This document shows positions 20,159 to 20,219 of a DNA stretch of 20,219 nt, one piece after another. The position numbers and the translations under genes were made by a program. The stretch comes from UBA6220 sp937870835 (GTDB taxonomy: Bacteria; Patescibacteriota; Minisyncoccia; Minisyncoccales; Minisyncoccaceae), in NCBI GenBank assembly GCA_035421265.1, contig DAOLWP010000008.1, forward strand, positions 1 to 20,219, written 5' to 3'. The notes under the pieces are model-generated. The model was not told where the DNA came from. It ran no database searches and saw nothing but the letters and a program-made list of their open reading frames with translations. How positions within the stretch are numbered: position 1 is the stretch's first letter; each line of letters begins with the position of its first letter.

Positions 20159-20219
20159 ATGAACTCAAAAATATTTAAAATTTTTTGCTTCTGTCTTTGT
20201 TCTTTTGGAATTTTAATAT
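20159..20219 (+). CDS. 5' end of a gene encoding a signal peptide or membrane anchor (partial)
   Basis: The ATG at 20159 opens a frame to the window edge that encodes MNSKIFKIFCFCLCSFGILI. A short basic start followed by a hydrophobic stretch fits a secretion signal or an N-terminal anchor. Three Cys residues lie in the hydrophobic part. The product is unknown: MreC would be the usual neighbour of mreB and also has an N-terminal anchor, but twenty residues are too few to judge. There is no Shine-Dalgarno sequence. Confidence 0.5.
   Translation, partial: MNSKIFKIFCFCLCSFGILI

Overview
The window looks like a piece of chromosome from a small-genome bacterium of the Candidate Phyla Radiation (Patescibacteria, most like Parcubacteria). 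The evidence is strong A+T bias, short A/T-rich gene starts that mostly lack a Shine-Dalgarno sequence, a type IV pilin fused to a LamG-like domain, a PEGA/beta-propeller membrane protein, an archaeal-type aspartyl-tRNA synthetase, a prolyl-tRNA synthetase without the editing insertion, and two MreB paralogues. This placement is inference from gene content; no 16S rRNA gene is present.

Layout. Positions 1-1674 are accessory-like: a pilin-LamG gene sits between two blocks of palindromic repeats built on a GGGGTC-GACCCC core flanked by GTGATGTTTA/TAAACATCAC. A membrane-anchored hypothetical protein follows (1675-2964). Positions 2989-7373 hold a translation/transcription operon: promoter, infA, rpmJ, rpsM, rpsK, rpsD, rpoA, rplQ, rplM, rpsI, terminator. 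The usual upstream partners secY, adk and map are not there. RpoA has no C-terminal domain, and S9 carries a long Lys/Ser/Thr/Pro-rich N-terminal extension.

Positions 7388-8480 hold two single-gene units, a small possible helix-turn-helix protein and a Nudix hydrolase. Each has its own terminator, and their promoters are similar. The Nudix gene has the one strong Shine-Dalgarno sequence in the window. An MFS transporter (8524-9699) then converges on a minus-strand PEGA/beta-propeller protein (9769-11127), with a bidirectional terminator between them.

The PEGA gene diverges from a long plus-strand gene string: mreB paralogue 1, murA, holB, aspS, frr, rseP-like protease, proS and mreB paralogue 2 (11228-19910). 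The two divergent promoters share almost the same -35 bases, so they probably exclude each other. The string mixes cell-shape and wall genes (MreB, MurA), replication (DNA polymerase III delta prime), translation (AspRS, RRF, ProRS) and intramembrane proteolysis. Tight spacing suggests co-transcription, with a possible break at the 74-base gap before frr. After mreB2 a promoter and a terminator enclose about 157 bases with no convincing ORF, a candidate small RNA. The window ends in the first 20 codons of a gene encoding a signal or anchor segment.

Nothing here amounts to a proven new system. The items most worth a second look are the repeat-bracketed pilin cassette, the alpha subunit without its C-terminal domain, the shared-box divergent promoter at the mreB/PEGA junction, the pair of MreB paralogues that differ in the membrane-binding N-terminus, and the candidate small RNA.
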